NCBI GenBank assembly: GCA_039545355.1
Contig: BCJJ01000012.1
Coordinates: 389,067 to 453,066 of the forward strand
DNA from: Trichosporon coremiiforme
Lineage: Eukaryota > Basidiomycota > Tremellomycetes > Trichosporonales > Trichosporonaceae
Reading direction: 5' to 3'
Length of the DNA stretch: 64,000 nucleotides
How positions within the stretch are numbered: position 1 is the first letter of the stretch; each line of letters opens with the position of its first letter. Positions 58,540-64,000 of the stretch are shown piece after piece. Made by a program: the position numbers and the translations under genes. Below the pieces are notes generated by a model. It was given only the letters and a program-made list of their open reading frames with translations. It searched no databases and was not told the origin of the DNA.

Positions 58540-60381
58540 ATGTCGACCGTTCCCGAGAAGCACCAGCTCCCCGAGGTCCCCGTCTTCCCGGGCTCGGACT
58601 ACGAGCGTGAGCCCATCCAGCAGTTCCGTGCCGCCGCCGCTGTCCAGATCGGCGAGGCCTGGGGAGAGGACCCGGCCAAGCTCTTCGCCGGTGTCGACAC
58701 CGGCAAGCGCGGATACGACCTTGCGCTTGCCATTCCCCGGTTTAAGAAGGGCAAGCCTGACGAGTGGGGCAAGATGGTCGTCGAGGCGTTCAAGCCCGGC
58801 CCCTACCTCGCTTCGGTGCAGCACGAGGGCGCGTTCCTAACGTTTGAGATGAACCGTCAGAACTTTGCGTTCGCCATGCTCAACACGATCAACGAGATGG
58901 GCAAGCGCGCGGACGCCAATCCCGAGTCCAAGACGGAGGCGTACGGAACTTCGACTGCCGAGAAGGGCAAGAAGTTCGTGTGCGACTTCTCTTCGCCCAA
59001 CATTGCCAAGCCGTTCCACGCTGGCCACCTCCGTTCCACCATCATCGGTGCCGTCATCTGTAACCTCCACGAGGCTATGGGATGGGACGTCACCCGCCTC
59101 AACTACCTCGGTGACTGGGGAACGCAGTACGGTCTCCTCTCCATCGGTTTCGACCGCTACGGAGACGAGGAGCAGCTCGCCGCCGACCCTATCCGCCACC
59201 TGTTCGAGGTTTACGTCAAGGTCAACCAGGACAACGACGCCGACAAGGCCAAGTTCAACGCCGGCGAGATCACGGACCCCGAGTCGACGACGCATGCGCA
59301 GGCCAAGAAGGTGTTCAAGGCCATGGAGGACGGCGACCCCAAGGCGCTCGCTCAGTGGAGCCGCTTCCGTGACCTCTCGATCAAGAAGCTCAAGGAGACG
59401 TACAAGGACCTGAACGTCGAGTTTGACAACTTCTGGGGAGAGTCCAAGGTGAAGCCCGAGAGCATGCAGCGCGCGATCGACATCTGTCAGGAGAAGGGCC
59501 TCACCTGCGAGGACCGGGGGGCTCTTCTTGTCGACCTGAAGAAGTGGAAGATGGACCGCGCGATCATCCGCAAGGCGGACGGCACGACGATCTACCTCAC
59601 CCGTGATCTCGGTGGTGCGCACGACAAGTACGAGATGTACAACTTCGACAAGCACACGATTGTGACTGCTGCCGCTCAGCAGCTGCACTTCAAGCAGATG
59701 AACAAGACGCTCGAGCTCATGGGCGAGCCGACGGCGGGCAAGATCAACCACGTCTCGTTCGGTACCGTGCACGGCATGTCGACCCGTAAGGGTACCGTTG
59801 TCTTCCTTGACGACATCCTCACCGAGGCCAAGGAGGTCATGCACCAGACGATGCGCTCCAACGAGGCCAAGTACGCCCAGATCGAGGACCCGGAGGAGAC
59901 TGCTCGCATCATTGGTTCCACGGCCGTCAAGATTCAGGACCTGACCGGCAAGCGCATCAACGACTACACCTTCGACATCAAGCGTTGCACCTCGTTCGAG
60001 GGCGACTTCGGACCCTTCATCCAGTACTCGCACGTGCGTCTGTGCTCCGTCGAGCGCAAGAACCCCAACGTCGCCGTCCGCGAGTCCGCCTCGGACATTG
60101 ACGTCTCGGTCCTTGACCAGCCCAAGATCCACGAGATCCTCTACAACCTCGCCCTCTACCCCGACGTCGTCAAGAGCGCGTACAAGTTCGACGAGCCCTC
60201 CACAATTGTCACCTGGTGCTTCAAGATCTCCCACCTTGTCGGCTCCGCCTGGGAGAACGTCAAGGTCTCCGGCGCCGAGCAGAAGGAGGCCGAGGCCCGT
60301 CTCTTCCTCTACACCCAGATCCGCCGCGTCCTCAACCACGCCATGCGCCTCCTCTCCCTCACCCCGATCGAGCGTATGTAA
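58540..60381 (+). CDS. Arginyl-tRNA synthetase
   Basis: Charges tRNA-Arg. A single exon encodes 613 residues, the size of yeast ArgRS (607). The N-terminal Add-1 domain, which contacts the tRNA D-loop, covers about residues 1-145. The HIGH signature reads HAGH (160-163) in SPNIAKPFHAGHLRSTIIG, and the KMSKS equivalent is MSTRKG starting near 413, both typical of eukaryotic ArgRS. The C-terminal helical anticodon-binding domain ends in the conserved LLSLTPIERM. The long antisense frame over the gene (58837-60462) is a codon-bias artefact. Fungal genomes often have one gene serving cytosol and mitochondria; no clear presequence is visible here. Confidence 0.96.
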   Translation: MSTVPEKHQLPEVPVFPGSDYEREPIQQFRAAAAVQIGEAWGEDPAKLFAGVDTGKRGYDLALAIPRFKKGKPDEWGKMVVEAFKPGPYLASVQHEGAFLTFEMNRQNFAFAMLNTINEMGKRADANPESKTEAYGTSTAEKGKKFVCDFSSPNIAKPFHAGHLRSTIIGAVICNLHEAMGWDVTRLNYLGDWGTQYGLLSIGFDRYGDEEQLAADPIRHLFEVYVKVNQDNDADKAKFNAGEITDPESTTHAQAKKVFKAMEDGDPKALAQWSRFRDLSIKKLKETYKDLNVEFDNFWGESKVKPESMQRAIDICQEKGLTCEDRGALLVDLKKWKMDRAIIRKADGTTIYLTRDLGGAHDKYEMYNFDKHTIVTAAAQQLHFKQMNKTLELMGEPTAGKINHVSFGTVHGMSTRKGTVVFLDDILTEAKEVMHQTMRSNEAKYAQIEDPEETARIIGSTAVKIQDLTGKRINDYTFDIKRCTSFEGDFGPFIQYSHVRLCSVERKNPNVAVRESASDIDVSVLDQPKIHEILYNLALYPDVVKSAYKFDEPSTIVTWCFKISHLVGSAWENVKVSGAEQKEAEARLFLYTQIRRVLNHAMRLLSLTPIERM

Positions 60382-60633
60382 TTTGCTCCTTTGGTTATCA
60401 TATGCATTAGATAGTGAATCACTCTGAGGCGACGGCCGCAGACCAGAATGCTGCAGGGGCATCGGATTGCTAAGAACTCACTGCACAAGATCAAGTGCCT
60501 CGAAACTCACATTCCGTGTCGGCATGTTCGGTCGGCGTTGGCCGAGATCGGCGTCCACTCGTCAGACCTCCACCTCCGCTGCCCACAACAGTCGTCGCTC
60601 TTGTTTTCCTCCGTTTACTCACCACCCGGCGCA

Positions 60634-61673
60634 ATGCGGATCCTCAACACAGCAGAAGTCGAAGCCATCCTCGCAACTCTCTCACCCTCAGACCTTCTCG
60701 CCTCGCAAACTCATGTCTTTCGTCTCTTCTCGGCTCCACCTTCCCCCGATGCGCCCTCCGCTTCGACTCTTCCAGTCCACGCTGCGGGACAAGTCGACCC
60801 AGTCCAGTTGCCACCGAGGTTAGCGACCTTCTCTCCCGAGGGAAGAACGCTTTATATGCCCTCCTACGTTGAAGGGCTGGGGAGTGGTGTCAAGGTCCTC
60901 ACCAGGACAGCGAGCGGTATGAAAACAAACATGATGCTCATCGCGCCTGAGGGCGGGGTCGAAGCTGTGATTGAGTGCAAAGCTCTCACGGCTGTGCGGA
61001 ACGCTGCTGGTAAGTCACTTGAGTGGAAGGGCTGACCTCAGGGAGCGCGCTGTTCTTGCAATCAATCGGGATGACACCGAGAAAGGCGGTCTTCTTCGGC
61101 TCGGGAGATCAGGCGCGGGCTCATCTGAGACTTTTCAAGCAGCTGTGGCCGGATTTGGAACGGACTGTCGTTGTGCGAAGGGATCCGGCTGAACCTCTCG
61201 GAGAGCTGGCCGAGAACGTCATCCTGGCCACGGATGCTGGAGTGAAGGAAGCCCTGAAGGAGGCAAATGTGATCGTCACGGCGACACCTGCAACACAGCC
61301 GCTCTTCACCGTCGAGGCGCTCCGACCGAGTGCGGCTCTAGTTCTGCTCGGCTCAAGTCGGCCCGGCATGTGCGAAGTCCCGCCTTCCCTCTTACGCTCA
61401 TCACGCGTGATTGTGGATTCCAAGGAAGCGTGTCTCAGGGAGGCGGGAGAAATAATCCAGGCGAGCCTGACAGCTGAGGACCTCACGGAACTAGGAGAAC
61501 TGCTGGCTACGAAAGGAGATGGGGACGAGAGCGATGGGGACGAGGGAAGACCAACGGGGAAGGAGGGAGAGAGTGTGGTGTTCAAGTCTGTCGGACTTGG
61601 AATGCAGGATTTGGCCATCAACCGCCTCGTCCTGAAGAGAGCCGAGGAGATGGACATCGGGACTGTGATTTAG
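60634..61673 (+). CDS. Ornithine cyclodeaminase/mu-crystallin family protein
   Basis: Exons 60634-61009 and 61042-61673 join in phase 1 over an intron of only 32 nt (GTAAGT donor, GGCTGACCTCAG end), the shortest frame-proven intron in the window; the result is 335 residues. The Rossmann fold motif FFGSGDQARAHL lies just after the junction, followed by VIVTATPATQPLF and LGSSRPGMCEVP, as in the OCD/Mu-crystallin family. Members reduce cyclic ketimines or deaminate ornithine using NAD(P)H. The substrate cannot be told. An acidic insertion (GDGDESDGDEG) near residue 295 is unusual for the family. It follows ArgRS by 250 bp on the same strand. Confidence 0.88.
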
Positions 61674-63399
61674 GGACACCGGACATGAGGCGGACCGCAG
61701 AATCGGATCCGCACTAGACAACTAGACCAACAATCACATGGATGTCTCCAATGATCGAGACCAACACTGTGATCGCTCCCACAGCATACCTCGCATGTAA
61801 CGCCATACCGGCTGACGGGCGGATACTATGCTCCGCAACTAACAATCGGGGCTGACAGAAATCCGGCAGATCCTCCTTTCCCCGTTTCACTAACTACAGA
61901 TCCCAATCTTCACACTTCCCACTGCCCGGAAATCGCGACGACGCGATCGAGTATCGGGGAACGGCACACTGGGTCACCTCAAGTCGGCTAGAGTGAGATA
62001 TGGAAGAACAAGTCGCAGCCGCGACCCGCGGGACGTCACTTGGTCCGCTGACGAGGACCCAGAAACAACTAGTGCGAACGAGTGTTGGCCTATCTTGCAA
62101 ACACCGGTCCGCTGAGGATTGTGGGAACAGTGGGACGGGTCAGCCGATATTGCAGTTGTGAATGCTGCAACGGCTGGTGAGACTTTGATTGGGAAATTCA
62201 CAGTTCATCCAGATCAAGACAGTTGGTGGGTCTGTTGGGATCGATGGAGATGTACCCCACTTCGCATCCGAACCGAAGATGATTGCTTACAGACTGTGGT
62301 CTGTTGCGGCAGCATCAACCTGATAGCGCGAGGTGAACGGCTCGCTGTTCGCGGAAGAGCGCGGGCGGTGGTTCAAGCTGCCCAAGCCTCGATCAAGACC
62401 GTCAGGACGAAAGGCGCTGCGGGAGTCCTCTGGCGTCAAGACGGCGCTGCCGTAGTATCCCATTACGGGCCGACCGGCATACTCCGTCCGCTACGAGGGT
62501 GTGCACAGCAGGAGTCAGAGGCGGTGTTTAGCATCGTCAGCATGGGTATGGGGCGAGAATCCTACGGCCAATGCTGAAAAGAGCATCCGCTGTCGTCAAT
62601 CCGGAGCGTCTGGGTCCGAGTCTAAGTGTAGCCAGGAGATGATCTCCTCCGAGACACTACCAGGCTGTTATAGATATAATGAGTCCCGGATTCGCGACCG
62701 TCGCTCGGAGCAGCGTGAGACGGCTGCTCCGAGCAGATGTCCCCGACGTCACAGATACGAGAGAGCCATCTTTCCTGTGACGGAGCGTGACCGCGCTGTG
62801 GCCTGGCCGGTCCATGGGACTCTCGCGGAGCATGCCATACCGATATCTTCTGGAATGCCAGAAGGCGTCGCACTCCTCTGGGCCGCGGATATCTGAGATG
62901 AGCGCCATTCCGAATCTGACGCTCGTATCGACTGGGTGATCAGACGATCAACACGGTAGCGAGCTGGCGGACACGTAGGGTGAAGCTCGCACCCTACTCT
63001 GCCGTCAGTGTACCCTATGATGGGGTTTATCCTCTCCGAAGCCGAGCGGATGTGAAGCTCAGCGTCGTAAACGGGAGCTGAGGCCCTAACGCCTCGGCGG
63101 ATATCCGCGAGGGTGTATTACAGGAGACCAGAGTTTTGAGTTTCGTAAATGAGAACGTGAAGAATGAAGGAAAGTTTGTGGGGCTTGGGCAACGTTCCGC
63201 TCTACGTTGCAGGTCATGTTGAGCCCGTGGGATGAAGGGATGGAAGTGGGACCTTCCCCGGCACCCCTGCATGCTTACCTGAGCCGAACCACCCGGACCA
63301 AACGCAATCTTGTCATGGTGTACGCAATCGCTGTATCTTATAAGCGTGCCGTCGGACTACGAGATGGCGCATTCTTCAACTCTGCAGCTAACAACGAAG
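61674..63399. other. Intergenic region before the carboxylesterase
   Basis: About 1.7 kb with no supported gene. The longest frame (62119-62577, 152 codons, +) has no recognisable domain and a composition unlike neighbouring genes. A TTATAA sequence near 63,339 lies about 60 bp before the esterase start and may be its TATA element. Confidence 0.5.
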
Positions 63400-64000
63400 A
63401 TGGTGGCCGTGCTCTCGATCGCGACCTTGCTTGTTCCCCTGATCGCGGTTTCGGCGACTCCCGTGCCCGGCGGTGCCGATCACTCGGCCTCTACTACAGC
63501 TTCGTCTGGGCCCGAGATCACTCCTGGTTACGACGCTTTCGCCAACGCGCACAAGAAAGTTACTGCAACTCTCCATGCCGACAACAGGAGCATCAAGGTC
63601 CACGGCGTGACCGCCTCGGGCGTCGATGCTTACCTCGGCATCCCCTTTGCGGCTCCTCGTGAGTAACATACAAGATGGATCGCTAACACCCAGCCGTGAA
63701 CGAGCTTCGCTGGAAGAAGCCTCAACCATACAAGTACCGTGGCACCATCAATGCGAAGAAGCAGCCTGTGGGATGCCCCCAGCTTCCCGGTGACCCAGCG
63801 TTTGGCGGTCTCGCGGCCGCGCGCTACGGCACTTCGGAGGATTGCCTGACGCTGAGCGTGCTCGCTCCGGAGAGCACGAAACCCGGTGCCAAGCTTCCTG
63901 TTATGGTGTACGTGTACGGCGGCGGCTTCGCAGAGGGCACGGGGGCTACTTTCACTTCTCCCCTGCTTGTGGAGGCGGGCACGAAGGCCGTAAGTCGATT
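63400..64000 (+). CDS. Secreted type-B carboxylesterase/lipase, 5' part
   Basis: Exons 63400-63658 and 63694-63989 are visible, with a 35-nt intron; a GTAAGT donor at 63990 opens a further intron and the gene runs off the window. The first 185 residues are present. The start MVAVLSIATLLVPLIAVSA is a signal peptide; upstream in-frame ATGs would place charged residues before it and are less likely. Family motifs are YLGIPFAAPPVNELRWKKPQ, split by the intron, then SEDCLTLSVLAPE and the oxyanion-hole segment VYVYGGGFAEG. The catalytic serine (GESAG) lies beyond the window. The product is an extracellular alpha/beta-hydrolase of the carboxylesterase/cholinesterase family, likely a lipase or feruloyl-type esterase. 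Confidence 0.9.

Noticed and set aside
58837..60462. 541-codon reverse-strand frame over ArgRS
   Set aside because: It lies opposite a clear ArgRS gene; the Val/Leu/Asp/Glu-rich translation is the usual mirror of GC-biased codon use.
62119..62577. 152-codon forward frame before the esterase
   Set aside because: No domain and no neighbour context; could be chance in GC-rich DNA.

Overview
This is a gene-dense nuclear segment of a GC-rich basidiomycete yeast. Genes run in both orientations, spliceosomal introns are short (GTGAGT or GTAAGT donors, GCTAAC or GCTGAC branch sites, CAG acceptors), and four tRNA-Ala genes carry introns. Gene content (EFL1, ASF1, a Pom1-like DYRK kinase, PAPS reductase, NIPA transporter) and very short introns suggest Tremellomycetes, perhaps Trichosporonales. 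That placement is inference; no marker gene settles it. No prophage, CRISPR array, rRNA or recognisable transposon was seen.

Layout. 1-7.1 kb: no convincing gene. 7.3-12.7 kb: leucyl aminopeptidase (+) converging on the ribosome-maturation GTPase EFL1 (-). 12.9-14.2 kb: three intron-containing tRNA-Ala(AGC) genes (-). 15.2-19.9 kb: a secreted Kre9/Knh1-like GPI protein (+), a mitochondrial two-box HMG protein (-) and a QDR-like drug:H+ antiporter (-). 20.6-28.2 kb: PAPS reductase, an IBtk-like ankyrin/RCC1/BTB protein and the histone chaperone ASF1 (all +). 28.4-33.1 kb: glutaminyl-tRNA synthetase (-), a zinc-finger/coiled-coil protein (+) and a fourth tRNA-Ala (+). 33.5-37.5 kb: intron-like array A (-). 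37.7-43.8 kb: NIPA-type transporter (-) and a 1165-residue disordered protein (-). 47.1-53.4 kb: Pom1-like DYRK kinase (+). 54.0-57.0 kb: intron-like array B (+). 57.2-64.0 kb: nicotinamide riboside kinase (-), arginyl-tRNA synthetase (+), an ornithine cyclodeaminase/mu-crystallin protein (+) and the start of a secreted type-B carboxylesterase (+, cut by the window end).

The most unusual content is the pair of arrays. Each is 3-4 kb of back-to-back units of about 31-40 nt that begin GTGAGCT (or GTAAGCT), carry AGCTGAC or a close variant, and end in CAG. They are separated by candidate exons mostly of 1-35 nt. They read as ultrashort introns of the size proven by reading frame in ordinary genes here (32-37 nt in PAPS reductase, the cyclodeaminase and NRK1), but packed about one per 55-65 bp. 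At least two candidate exons are one nucleotide long and one junction has no exon at all. Removing the units leaves long open reading paths in both arrays, but I had to choose among splice sites, so coding is a hypothesis. The arrays lie on opposite strands, each downstream of a same-strand gene (NIPA, Pom1).

ASF1 adds a related oddity: restoring its conserved N terminus needs a 6-nt internal exon after a first coding exon consisting only of the ATG.
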